From Aquarana catesbeiana (taxonomy: Eukaryota; Chordata; Amphibia; Anura; Ranidae): a DNA stretch of 64,000 nt. Where the stretch lies: contig NC_133330.1 of assembly GCF_042186555.1 (NCBI RefSeq), positions 340,825,911-340,889,910 of the forward strand, given 5' to 3'. The notes beneath the pieces were generated by a model that saw only the letters and a program-made list of their open reading frames with translations, searched no databases and had not been told where the DNA came from. The translations under genes and the position numbers were made by a program. Numbering within the stretch: the first letter of the stretch is position 1; the number at the start of each line of letters is the position of its first letter. This document shows positions 44,364-54,450 of this stretch, piece after piece.

Positions 44364-45290
44364 CAGGGGGCGTAACTACCACCATAGCGACCCATGCGGG
44401 CGCTATGGGGCCCGCAGCCAAGTGGGGCCCAGTGAGGATGAGAGCACCGCGTTGCCTGTGCCCAATACAGCCTGATCTGCCTGTGCCCCATACAGCCTCA
44501 CCTGTGCAGAGGAAGAGGCAAGCCACCCGGATCAGCAGAGAGCTGAATTGCCCGATGTAAGAGCTTTCATTAGAACTTCCAGTGTTCCCGGGGCTCACGT
44601 CACATAGCTCCACCTCTTGGCCCGGCACCTTTGATAGACAGAACGCCAATCAAATGCGGGATCCATAGGTGTGCGCAGCCTATTGTATTAGGGTGTGCAC
44701 CTCAAAGCTCCAACACTTATGCCTTTGTGACATATTAACCGGCCTCTTCCCCACTCGTCATCCTAAAACAATGGGGGGGGGGGGGAGCAGATGAGCATAC
44801 AGGGGGACCTGGGCAGCAGAAAGAAAAGAAGGAACTGGGACAAGAGGGGGGGCATACATTGGTACCAATCCCCTGTATTTTCCTCCCGTGGCAGCTGAAT
44901 ATTGGCGAGAGGAAGATGAGGAAGCGCCTACTTTCAGCTGCTGCAGAAGAAAATACAGATCAATCTATTCATTTCCACTCGAGCTGCCTATCCTGTCCAG
45001 GTTCTGGGGGTCGGCAAGTAAGGATCGTGGCTTACCTGTCACCTGCCCACAATTGATGGGTTGCCAACTCCAGGATTAGGGTGTGCCCAGGCACACCTGG
45101 CACACCCCTTGCGCACGCCTATGGCGGGATCAAAGGCATCAGGCAAAGAGGTGGGGCTGACGATGAGCCCCGGGAAGACGGGAAATTCAAATGAAAGCTA
45201 TTACAGCGGGCAATCCGGGTGGCTTGCCTCTTCCTCTGCACAGGTGAGGCTGTATGGGGCACAGGCAGACCAGGCTGTATTGGGAACAGG
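44364..45290. mobile_element. Foldback element with a hAT insertion in its loop
   Basis: 'caggggg cgtaactaccac' at 44364 resembles a hAT-type terminus. The left arm (~44455-44645) contains 'gtgccccatacagcctcacc', 'tgtgcagaggaagaggcaag', 'ccacccgga' and 'cccggggctca'. The right arm (~45124-45290) is its reverse complement ('cttgcctcttcctctgcaca', 'ggtgaggctgtatggggcac'). The arms meet at 'gcgggatc', where the 460-bp hAT has inserted. The right arm passes straight into a 21-bp minisatellite made of its own 'tatggggcacagg' words, so the right end is lost. Confidence 0.8.
44664..45123. mobile_element. hAT-like element, 460 bp (cataggcgtgcgca family)
   Basis: Termini 'cataggtgtgcgca' and, on the complement, 'cataggcgtgcgca' are a 14-bp inverted repeat with one mismatch. 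The flanks are identical 'gcgggatc' (44656-44663 and 45124-45131). Inside, 'ttagggtgtgcacctcaaag' and 'gattagggtgtgcccaggc' lie near the ends. No reading frame is supported. A degraded relative is at 17908-18700. Confidence 0.92.
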
Positions 45291-45600
45291 TCACGCTGCA
45301 TTGGGCACAGGTCAAGCTGCATGGGGCATAGGTCACGCTGCATTGGGCACAGGTCATGTTGTATGGGGCACAGGTCACGCTGTATGGGGCACAGGTCAAG
45401 CTGCATGGGGCATAGGTCACGCTGCATTGGGCACAGGTCATGTTGTATGGGGCACAGGTCACGCTGTATGGGGCACAGGTCACGCTGTATGGGGCACAGG
45501 TCTCGCTGCATTGGGCACAGGTCATGCTGTATGGGGCACAGGTCACGCTGCATTGTGCACAGGTCATGCTATATGTGGCACAGGTCACGCTGCATTGACA
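45285..45600. repeat. 21-bp minisatellite
   Basis: About fifteen units alternating 'ggtcacgctgcattgggcac' and 'ggtcatgttgtatggggcac' (plus a). 21 bp keeps frames open on both strands, giving spurious Cys- or Gly-rich peptides. It grows out of the right foldback arm. Confidence 0.92.
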
Positions 45601-45654
45601 CTAGGGCAGCTGTGGGGGGGGGGCTGTTTGCAGGGGAGTGGAGGGTGTTATAAT

Positions 45655-46690
45655 CGCAAAGGGGAGCAACTCCATATTAATGGCCATTGGGTATCAGGGA
45701 TTGGAAGCAACTCCATATTAATGGCCATTGGGTATCAGGGATTGGGAGCAACTCCATATTAATGGCCAATTGGTATCAGGGATTGGGGGGGCAACTTCAT
45801 ATTAATGGTCATTGGGTATCGGGGATTGGGAACAACTCCATATTAATGGCCATTGGGTATCAGGGATTTGGGAGGTGGGGGGGGGGGGGCAACTCCATAT
45901 TACAGACCTTTAGGTATCACGGATTGGGAGCAACTCCACATTAATCACCATTGGGTATCAGGGATAGGTACCAACTCCATATTAATAGCTATTGGGTATT
46001 GTGAACAACTGCATAATAATGTTCATTGGGTATCAGGGATTGGGAGCAACTCCATATTAATAGCCATTGGGTATCAGGGATTGGGGGCTACTCCAAATTA
46101 ATGGCCATTGGGTATCGGGGATCGGGAGCAACTCCATATTACTGGTCATTGGGTATCAGGGATTAAGGGGGGCAACTCCATATTAAGGGCCATTTGGTAT
46201 CGGGGATTGGGAGCAACTCCATATTAATGGCCAGTGGGTATAAGGGATTGGGAGCAACTCCATATTAATTGGCATTGGGTATCAGGGATTTGGACCAACT
46301 TCATATTAATGGCCATTGGGTATAGAAGATTGGGAGCAACTCCATTTTAATTGCCATTGGATATCAGGGACTGGGGCAACTCCATATTGATGGCCATTGG
46401 GTACTGGGGATTGGGAGAAACTCCAGTTTAATGGCCACTGGGTATCATGGATTGAGTGCAACTCCATATTAATGGCTATCAGGTATTGGGGATTGGGAGC
46501 AACTCTATATTAATGGCCACTGGGTATCAGGGATTGGTGGGCAACTCCATATTAATGGCCATTGGGTATTTGGGATTGGGACAACTTCATATTAATGGCC
46601 ATTGGGTATCAGAGATTGAGAGAAACTCCATTGTAAGGGCCAATTGGGTATCGGCAATTGGGGGTGCAACTCCAAAATGATGGCCATGGG
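45655..46690. repeat. 41-bp minisatellite
   Basis: About 25 units of 'actccatattaatggccatt' + 'gggtatcagggattgggagc' + a, with substitutions and indels. Frames are repeat-derived. Confidence 0.93.
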
Positions 46691-47130
46691 TTTGGAAATG
46701 AGTATTCACCAAGCTCATTCTTCCCGCTGGCCTCCAATGTAAGGAGCATTCTTTCAACTGACCCCCAATGTAAGGAGCATTCTTCACTGACCATCATTGT
46801 AAGGAACATTCTTCCCACTGACCCCCAATGTAAGGAACATTCTTCTCACTGATCACCAATGTAAGGAGCATTCTTCTCACTGATCACCAATGTAAGGAAC
46901 ATTCTTCCCACTGATCACCAATGTAAGGGACATTCTTCTCACTGATCACCAATGTAAGGGACATTCTTCCCACTGACCCCCAATGTAAGGAACATTCTTC
47001 TCACTGATCACCAATGTAAGGAGCATTCTTCACTGACCATCAATGTAAGGAGCATTTTTTCCCACTCACCACCAATGTAAGGGGAAACCTTATCACTGGC
47101 CACCAATGTAAGGAACTTCTTAGATACTGA
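46691..47130. repeat. 31-bp minisatellite
   Basis: About fourteen units of 'accaatgtaaggagcattct' + 'tctcactgatc'. It follows the 41-bp array within ~30 bp and diverges towards 47130. Confidence 0.92.
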
Positions 47131-47899
47131 TGTCCTCAGAAAGCTGGTTGTCCATTCCTGGTTCTTGCACCTGTCCCCCTGATGATGTGACACTGCAAAA
47201 AAAGCTGGAGGAGCAGGAATGGGTCCTTTTTTTTAAGAGGAAAAAAAAGGAGCAAAATTAAATAAAGTACTTAGAGAGGTGAAGGTCCTATAATCTTCAC
47301 TGATTGGGTTTCTTTTCTTACTAATATTATTATTATTGTTTCATTTCATTAATATTACTGAAAACTATTTTGTCTACAACTTTCTAATCACACTAAAGTA
47401 CCATGAGGTGACACTAAGAAAAAATATTAGCAGAGGTTCCCTGAGACCTGAGAGTTATTTCAAGGGTTCCTCCATGTTAGAAAGGTGGAGAAAGGCTGCT
47501 TTACTCACTGAAATGAATGTCCATAGCTGACATCTTTTACCTCCAGGTGTTACATAATCCTTACATTAATATTATTCTGTCCCGGAAATGTTTCTGTAGG
47601 ACACTAAGTGATTGATCCCAGCATCACATATTAATTGCCAATTACCCTTCATTCCCGGTAACATAATAAGCATTGCATGAAAATTCCCTCTGCGTTCCCT
47701 CCGGCTCTGAAGACTACTGTTAATGTACACAGCAAAATATTATGTAAATTGGGTCATTCAGTGGAAAATCGCAACCGCAAAGCGCCTCTCCTTCCGGCTG
47801 CTGAGAAATGAACCTTTTCAGCTGCGTATTTCTCTTTAGATGTCTCTGGGAGATCTAAGGGGGGAGTAGAAATAATTCTCCCTGGGTGGTAGTTACTCA
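47131..47899. other. No gene seen; possible single-copy block 47530-47880
   Basis: 47400-47520 ('aggttccctgagacctgaga', 'ttcaagggttcctccatg') resembles an interspersed repeat. 47530-47880 shows no repeat character and holds AT-rich words such as 'catattaattgccaattacc' and 'gcattgcatgaaaattcc', of the sort common in vertebrate conserved noncoding elements. Conservation cannot be tested here. Confidence 0.4.
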
Positions 47900-48200
47900 T
47901 AGATGATAAAGAGTAACGGTCAGCTGTCAGATCCGCGGCACAGGGGCTATGAAAAAGTCCTGTATGTGGTACCAGTACTTACGGAGGCCAAGAATAACCG
48001 TATATTAAACCATAACAGCCACAATCACTATGCACATTTTTTTTCCAGTTTTCAATCACTGTCGGCATTTTAAACCTTGATGAAGGAGAAAGCTCTGCGT
48101 TTCCAAAACGCATCAGATTTCCTCCGCTTGTCTTGTGCAATAAAATCCTTTCTGACTTTTGTGGCTGTAGGCATTGTGGAGCAATTCATCTTCACATTTT
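47900..48200 (+). repeat. Interspersed repeat with 'tgatgaagg...aacgc' core, copy 1
   Basis: Blocks 'tatgtggtaccagtacttac', 'aaccgtatattaaaccata', 'aatcactgtcggcatttt', 'ccttgatgaaggag', 'caaaacgcatcag' and 'gtgcaataaaatcctttctg' match 50335-50770 in order. It ends with an AATAAA. This copy has lost the conserved C of the CTGATGA core and the first G of GAAA. The class is uncertain; see the hammerhead-like entry at 50682. Confidence 0.7.
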
Positions 48201-48239
48201 ATAGCTGATTAGATAGATTTTTTTTTCTATGTCAGCTTA

Positions 48240-50334
48240 GCTCCTCCTGCTCCCCTTTCTAGCAGTGACTCAGTAGCTCAGCTCACCCTGCTCCTTCTTT
48301 CAGAAGTGACTCAGCAGCTTAGCAAACCACCCACCTCCCCACAGCAGTAACTCAGCAGCCCAACTCCACTTGCTCTTCCCATCCAACAATGACTCTCAGC
48401 AGCTCAGCTCACCCTGCTTCCTTTCTCAGAAGTCACTCTGCAGCTCAGCTAACAACCCACCTCCTCACGGCTCAGCTCCACCTGCTCCCCCCATTCAACA
48501 GTGACTCAGCAGTTCAGCTCCACCTGCTCCTCCCATCCAAAAGTGACTCAGCAGCCCAGCTCCACCTGCTCCTCCCATCCAACAGTGACTCAGCAGCCCA
48601 GCTCCACCTGCTCCTCCCATCCAACAGTGACTCAGCAGCTCAGCTCACCCTGCTCCTCCCATCCAACAGTGACTCAGCAGCCCAGCTCCACCTGCTCCTC
48701 CCATCCAACAGTGACTCAGCAGCTCAGCTCACCCTGCTCCTCCCATCCAACAGTGACTCAGCAGCCCAGCTCCACCTGCTCCTCCCATCCAACAGTGACT
48801 CAGCAGCCCAGCTCCACCTGCTCCCCCCATTCAACAGTGACTCAGCAGCCCAACTTCACCTGCTCCTCCCATCCAACAGTGACTCAGCAGCTCAGCTCAC
48901 CCTGCTCCTCCCATCCAACAGTGACTCAGCAGCTCAGCTCACCCTGCTTCTCCCATCTAACAGTGACTCAGCAGCCCAGCTCCACTTGCTCCTCCCATCC
49001 AACAGTGACTCAGCAGCTCAACTCACCCTGTTCCTTCTCTCAGCAGCTCAGCTCACCGTACTCCCCCTTCCGGCAGTTACCCAGCTGCTCAGCTCACCCT
49101 GATTCACCCTTTCAATAGTGACTCAGCAACTCAGCTCACCCTGCTCCTTCTCTCAGAAGTGACTCAGCAGCTCAGCTAACAACCCATCACCTCACAGCAA
49201 TGACTCAGCAGCCCAGCTCCAACTGCTCCTCCCATTCAACAGTAGCTCAGCTCACCAGTGGTGGCTGGTGGGTTCTCCTTTTGGGGGGCGGCAAACAAAA
49301 AACACCCCCCCCCCGCGCGGCGTGGCATGGCACTGAAGCACAACACCCGGGCGGTCCATCACTTACCCGTGGGACTGTGGTCTCCTCTCCTAGAGAGCGG
49401 CTCCGGTGTCCGCTCCTCCAGCGGCTTCCTCTGCCGTGTGTCTCCTCTTCCGCTAAAGCGCTAGGCATCCAATGGGATCGCCTGACACTTTGGCCAATCG
49501 GCAAACAGGTCCCACAGACCTGCCTCTTGATTGGCGGGGAGGAACTTTAGTGTGATAATAGTGAAAATTCCTTCACTATGGCCACATAACTGGGTGGCCT
49601 CGGAGTGCAATGCTATGCGCTCAGAGACCACCCTTTTTTGAAGCCTATTAGAGCCTAATGAGCTGCTTCAAACCCCCCCCGCATTGAAATTCATGGTCCG
49701 GCGCCACTGATATGTATATCAGGGGGCTGGACGCATGCATAGGGGAGGCAGTGCCTGTGCGCCCTCTATGGACAGGCCACCACTGCAGCTCACCCTGTTC
49801 CTTCTCTCAGCAGCTCAGCTCAGTACCCCCCTCCCAGCAGTGACCCAGCTGCTCAGCTCACCCTGATTCACCCTTTCGATAGTGACTCAGCAGCTCAGCC
49901 CATCCTGCTTCTTCTCTCAGAGGTGGTTCAGCAGCTCAGCTAACCACTCACCTCTTTCACAGCAGTTACTTAGTAATCCAGCTCCACCTGATCCTCCCAT
50001 GCAACAGTGACTCAGCAGCTCAGGTCCCCCTGTTCCTTCTCTCAGCAGCTCAGCTCACCGTACTCCCCCCTCCCAGCAGTGACCCAGCTTCTCAGCTCAC
50101 CCTGATTCTTCTCACAGCAGCGACTCAGAAGCTCAGCTCACCATACTTCCCATTTCAGCAGAGATCTAGTTGTTCAGCTCACCCTACTCCTCCTTCCCAA
50201 CAGTGTCTTAGCAGCTCAGCTAACTTTACTCCTTCCCCAGCAGTGACTCAGCAGCTCAGTTCATCCTGCTCCCTCCTCCCAGCAGCGACTCAGCAGCTCA
50301 ATTCATCCTGCTCCCTCCTCCCAGCAATGTGAAA
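48240..50334. repeat. Satellite of ~42-bp 'cagcagctcagctc' units, part 1
   Basis: Units 'cagcagcccagctccacctg' + 'ctcctcccatccaacagtga' + ct are regular at 48500-49020 and looser on both sides. The array is split by a hAT element (49256-49785) and continues to 50334. The same satellite resumes at 53223-54450. Frames of ~200 codons (42 is a multiple of 3) are Ser/Leu-rich repeat translations. Confidence 0.93.
49256..49785. mobile_element. hAT-like element, 530 bp ('cagtggcgg' family), in the satellite
   Basis: Left end 'cagtggtggctggtgggtt', right end complement 'cagtggtggcctgtcc': 10-bp perfect inverted repeat. Identical 8-bp flanks 'cagctcac' (49248-49255 and 49786-49793) come from the satellite unit itself. 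The interior has 'gcggcaaacaaaaaacacc', 'gcctattagagcctaatgag' and a GC-rich middle; no transposase. Confidence 0.92.
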
Positions 50335-50396
50335 AGTTCTGTAAGTGGTACCAGTGCTTACAAAGGCCAATGATAACCATATATTAAACAGTAATA

Positions 50397-50613
50397 CCCT
50401 GTTTCCCCGAAAATAAGACCTAGCGTGATTGTCGGTGATGGCTGCAATATAAGCCCTATCCCCCAAATAAGCCCTAGTTAAAGTCCTTGTAGGTCTTGTT
50501 TTCAGGGTAGGGCTTATTTTTGGGGAAACAGGGTAGGGCTTGTTTGGGGGGTAGGGCTTATATTGCAGCCATCACCGACAATCACGCTAGGTCTTATTTT
50601 CGGGGAAACAGGG
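50397..50613. mobile_element. Palindromic MITE, 217 bp, TA target
   Basis: Left arm (50397-~50480) 'ccctgtttccccgaaaataa', 'gacctagcgtgattgtcggt', 'gatggctgcaatataagccc'; right arm (~50530-50613) is the exact complement. TA flanks at 50395-50396 and 50614-50615. Removing it restores the host phrase 'cagtaa-ta-gtcacaatcc', seen as 'cataacagccacaatca' in copy 1. The arms are almost identical, so it is a young or selected palindrome. TA duplication points to a Tc1/mariner mobiliser. Confidence 0.92.
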
Positions 50614-50681
50614 TAGTCACAATCCATATGCAAATCGTTTTTTTCCAGTGGAATCATCAATCACTGCCGGCATTTCAGACC

Positions 50682-50713
50682 CTGATGAAGGAGGGAATTC
50701 CAAGCTCCTGAAA
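50682..50713 (+). ncRNA. Hammerhead-ribozyme-like core (candidate)
   Basis: CTGATGA at 50682-50688 is followed by AGGAG (50689-50693), an 11-nt loop, CTCCT (50705-50709) and GAAA (50710-50713). AGGAG/CTCCT pair perfectly, giving the order CUGAUGA, stem II, GAAA required of hammerheads. Known Penelope-like and other frog retroelements carry such motifs. I could not assign stems I and III or the cleavage triplet with confidence; 'cactgccgg' upstream and 'tgtgttgg' downstream pair only partly. Copy 1 (48077) has TTGATGA and lacks GAAA. Treat as a candidate. Confidence 0.35.
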
Positions 50714-50780
50714 TGTGTTGGAATTCTTTCTCTTGTCATATGCAATAAAATCCTTTTTTTACATATTTCATACAAGACCA

Positions 50781-51320
50781 CGGAAATGTAAAATCAGCTT
50801 GAAGCCGGTTGAGGCAGTCACCAAGGAGGTCACGTGCGTGTCAAGTGCGTGCAGGTTCATTGTACGTGAAAGCACGCTGCGTCTGCCCTTATGCAAGTCC
50901 TTACCCTGTTTTCCTACCATTCACAAAACACCTTCATCCTAGAGCCAGTCTTCATTTTACAACTGTTTCAGCTGCCAAAACAAATATCTCCAACAACATT
51001 TCTTTGGCAAGGAATTAACAGATCCCCAGCTAGGATCACAAAGAGACCCGATCGATCGCCAATCTCCACATTGGTTTGTTGATAAATAACATTTTGCAAT
51101 CACATGGATTTTGTTTATCAACACAATCATGTGATCAGTCATCCACTGAAGGCATGTGATTAAAAAAAGCCATGAGATCATTGCATGTAACAAAAAAGAA
51201 AAAGAAACTATTTACCAAAGACAAGTTATCTGTGTGTTTTCCCTTGTGCTTATTTGTTGGTAAATGTTATTTGTTTCTTAAAGATTTCACTTAAAAAAGA
51301 CACTATGCATTCACATATAT
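50781..51320. other. No gene recognised
   Basis: 50780-51010 is moderately GC-rich and non-repetitive. 51070-51240 contains inverted phrases ('gataaataacattttgcaat', 'cacatggatt', 'aatcatgtgatcag', 'gcatgtgatt'), perhaps a small decayed element. Short frames lack support. Confidence 0.35.
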
Positions 51321-51323
51321 ATA

Positions 51324-52908
51324 CAGTATCTCACAAAAGTAAGTACACCTCAGTCACATTTGTGTAAATATTTTCTTCTCTCTTTTCATGTGGCAACACT
51401 GAAGAAATGACACTTGTCTACAATGTAAAGTAGTGAGTGTACAGCTTGTATAACAGTGTAAATTTGCTGTCCCCTCAAAATAACTCAACACACAGCCATT
51501 AATGTCTAAACCGCTGGCAACAAAAGTCAGTACACCCCTAAGTGAAAATGTCCAAATTGGGCCCAATTAGCCATTTTCCCTCCCCGGTGTCATGTGACTC
51601 GTTAGTGTTACAAGGTCTCAGGTGTGAATGGGGAGCAGATGTGTTAAATTTGTTATTATCGCTCTCACTCTCTCATACTGGTCACTGGAAGTTCAACATG
51701 GCACCTCATGGCAAAGAGCTCTCTGAGGATCTGAAAAAAAGAATTGTTGCTCTACATAAAGATGGTCTAGGCTATAAGAAGATTGCCAAGACCCTGAAAC
51801 TGAGCTGCAGCGCAGTGGCCAAGACCATACAGCGGTTTAACAGGATAGGTTCCACTCAGAACAAGCCTCGCCATGGTCCACCAAAGACGTTGAGTGTCTT
51901 TGGGAAATAGACGTATGAGTGCTGCCAGCATTGCTGCAGAGGTTGTAGGGGTGGGGGGTCAGCCTGTCAGTGCTCAGACCATACGCCGCACACTGCATCA
52001 AATTGGTCTGCATGGCTGTCATCCCAGATGAAAGCCTCTTCTAAAGATGATGCACAAGAAAGCCCGCAAACAGTTTGCTGAAGACAAGCAGACTAAGGAC
52101 ATGGATTACTGGAACCATGTCATGTGGTCTGATGAGACCAAGATAAACGTATTTGGTTCAGATGGTGACAAGTGTGTGTGGAGGCAACCAGGTGAGTACA
52201 AAGACAAGTTTTATTTTGCTTACAGTCAAGCATGGTGGTGGGAGTGTCATGGTCTGGGGCTACATGAGTGCTGCCGGCACTGGGGGGCTACAGATCATTG
52301 AGGGAACCATGAATGCCAACATGTACTGTGATATACTGAAGCAGAGCATGATCCCCTCCCTTCAGAGACTGGACCGCAGGGCAGTATTCCAACATGATAA
52401 CCACCCCAAACACACCTCCAGGATGACCACTGCCTTGCTAAAGAAGCTGAGGGTAAAGGTGATGGGCTGGCCAAGCATGTCTGCAGACATAAACCCTATT
52501 GATCATCTGTGGGACATCCTCAAACAGAAGGTGGAGGAGCCCAAGGTCTCTAACATCCACCAGCTCTGTGATGTCATCATGGAGGAGGGGAAGAGGACTC
52601 CAGTGGCAACCTGGTGACCTCCATGCCCAAGAGGGTTAAGGCAGTGCTGGAAAATAATGGTGATCACACAAAATATTGACACTTTGGGCCCAATTTGGAC
52701 ATTTTCACTTTTGTTGCCAGCGGTTTAGACATTAATGGCTGTGTGTTGAGTTATTTTGAGGGGACAGCAAATTTACACTGTTATACAAGCTGTACACTCA
52801 CTACTTTACATTGTAGACAAGTGTCATTTCTTCAGTGTTGTCACATGAAAAGATGTAATAAAATATTTACAATAATGTGAGGGGTGTACTCACTTTTGTG
52901 AGATACTG
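51324..52908 (+). mobile_element. Tc1-like transposon, copy 3 (NPID family)
   Basis: Left terminus 'cagtatctcacaaaagtaag' and right complement 'cagtatctcacaaaagtgag' flanked by TA (51322-51323, 52909-52910). Subterminal 'aaatgacacttgtctacaat' and 'ctgtcccctcaaaataactc' recur inverted at 52745-52835. 1585 bp, near full length. Same family as 7447-11171 and more complete. Confidence 0.95.
51698..52680 (+). pseudogene. Tc1-like transposase of the NPID family, frameshifted
   Basis: Start ATG at 51698 (M-A-P-H-G-K-E-L-S-E-D-L). The first helix-turn-helix ('GLGYKKIAKTLKLSCSAVAK') and linker ('KPRHGPPKTLS') are intact. A ~34-bp deletion near 51894 shifts the frame to a stop at 51908. The second DNA-binding half resumes as 'RRMSAASIAAEVVG' in another frame. 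The catalytic domain reads 'MWSDETKINVFG' (first Asp), 'FQHDNHPKHTSR' (second Asp) and 'DINPIDHLWDILK', where the third acid is Asp, 34 residues after the second. The frame ends 'TPVATW*' because of an 8-bp deletion before 'MPKRVKAVLENN'. The Asp at position three is shared with copy 2, so it looks ancestral to this family. Confidence 0.93.
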
Positions 52909-52954
52909 TATGTGTTTCATTTCTTATCTTTTTGTTTATTTTTTTGGTACATGT

Positions 52955-53222
52955 TAACCACCTCAGCTCTGGCAGATTCCCCCTCCCCCCTTTATGACCA
53001 GGTCCTTTTTTTGCGATACGGGACTGCGCTACTTTAACTGACAATTGCGCCGTGTGACGTTGTACCCAAATGAAATTGATGTCTTTTTTTCCCACAAATA
53101 GAGCTTTCTTTTGGTGGTATTTGATCACCTCTGCCGTTTTTATGTTTTGTGCTATAAACAAAAAATGACCGACAATTTAAAAAAAAAAAAAAAGCAATAT
53201 TTTTTTAACTTTCTGCTATAAA
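52955..53222 (+). mobile_element. TTAA-family fragment (ccacttcagcc family), 3'-truncated
   Basis: 'ttaaccacctcagctctggc', 'ttgcgatacgggactgcg', 'gacaattgcgccgtgtga' and 'cttttggtggtatttgatca' in family order. It then stops abruptly at 'gctataaaacatcagcagctcagc', where the satellite resumes. Confidence 0.85.
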
Positions 53223-54450
53223 ACATCAGCAGCTCAGCTTGCCCTGCTCCTACTGTTCAGCAGGAACTCATTAGATCAGCTCGCCATGTTCCTTCTCCCA
53301 GCAGTGACTCAGTAGCTCAGCTCACCCTACTCCCCTCTCCCAGCAGTGATTGAGCAGCTCAGCTCACCCTGCTCCTCCCATTCAGCAATGACTCATCGGC
53401 TCAGCTTGCCCTGTTCCCTCTCCCAGCAGTTCAACTCTCCCTGCTCCTCCCATTCAGAAGTGGCTTAGCAGCTCAGCTCACACTACTCCCCTCTCCCAGC
53501 AATGACTCAGCAGCTCAGCTCGCCCTACTCCTTCTGTTCAGCAGGGACTCATCAGATCAGCTCGCCCTGCTCCTTCCTCAGCAGTGACTCAGCAGCTCAG
53601 CTTGCCCTGCTCCTTCCTCAGCAGTGACTCAGCAGCTCAGCTCGCCCTGCTTCTTTCCTCAGCAGTGACTCAGCAGCTCAGCTCGCCCTGCCCTTTCCCT
53701 CAGCAGTGACACAGCAGCTCAGCTCGCCCTGCTCTTTCCCTCAGCAGTGACACAGCAGCTCAGCTCGCCCTGCTCCTTCCTCAGCAGTGACTCAGCAGCT
53801 CAGCTCGCCCTGCTCTTTCCCTCAGCAGTGACACAGCAGCTCAGCTCGCCCTGCTCCTTTCCTCAGCAGTGACTCAGCAGCTTAGCTCTCCCTGCTCCTT
53901 TCCTCAGCAGTGACTCAGCAGCTCAGCTCGCCCTGCTCCTTTCCTCAGCAGTGACTCAGCAGCTCAGCTCGCCCTGCTCCTTCCCTCAGCAGTGAATCAG
54001 CAGCTCAGCTCGCCCTGCTCCTTCCCTCAGCAGTGACTCAGCAGCTCAGCTCGCCCTGCTCTTTCCCTCAGCAGTGAATCAGCAGCTCAGCTCGCCCTGC
54101 TCTTTCCCTCAGCAGTGAATCAGCAGCTCAGCTCGCCCTGCTCTTTCCCTCAGCAGTGAATCAGCAGCTCGGCTCGCCCTGCTCCTTTCCTCAGCAGTGA
54201 CTCAGCAGCTCAGCTCTCCCTACTCCTTTCCTCAGCAGTGACACAGCAGCTCAGCTCGTCCTGCTCCTTCCGTTAAGCAGGGACTCATCAGATAGCTTGC
54301 CCTACTCCCCTCTCCCAGCAGTACCTGAGCAGCTCAGCTCACCCTACTCCCCCTTCTATCAGCTACTCAGCAGCTCAGCTCCCCCTGCTCACCCCTTCCA
54401 GCTGTGACTCAGCAGCTCAGCTCCCACCTACCAGCAGTGTCTCAGTAGGT
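53223..54450. repeat. Satellite of ~41-bp 'cagcagctcagctc' units, part 2
   Basis: About 30 units 'cagcagctcagctcgccctg' + 'ctcctttcctcagcagtgac', very regular at 53570-54260. Same family as 48240-50334 but with 'cgccctg' and 'cctcagcagtgac' variants dominating, so the two parts have homogenised separately or were different subarrays. Confidence 0.93.

Larger units (their letters stand above)
50335..50780 (+). repeat. Interspersed repeat with 'tgatgaagg' core, copy 2
   Basis: Second copy of 47900-48200, interrupted by the TA-flanked MITE at 50397-50613. It ends '...gcaataaaatcc' with a T-run. Better preserved in the core: CTGATGA and GAAA are intact. Confidence 0.7.

Noticed and set aside
45061..45762. 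Gly- and Cys-rich frames of 130-230 codons
   Set aside because: 21-bp minisatellite translation.
48077..48120. Second hammerhead
   Set aside because: TTGATGA and a missing GAAA; without the core nucleotides it cannot be called.
48389..49118. 200-codon Ser/Leu-rich frames
   Set aside because: 42-bp satellite translation, open in two frames at once.
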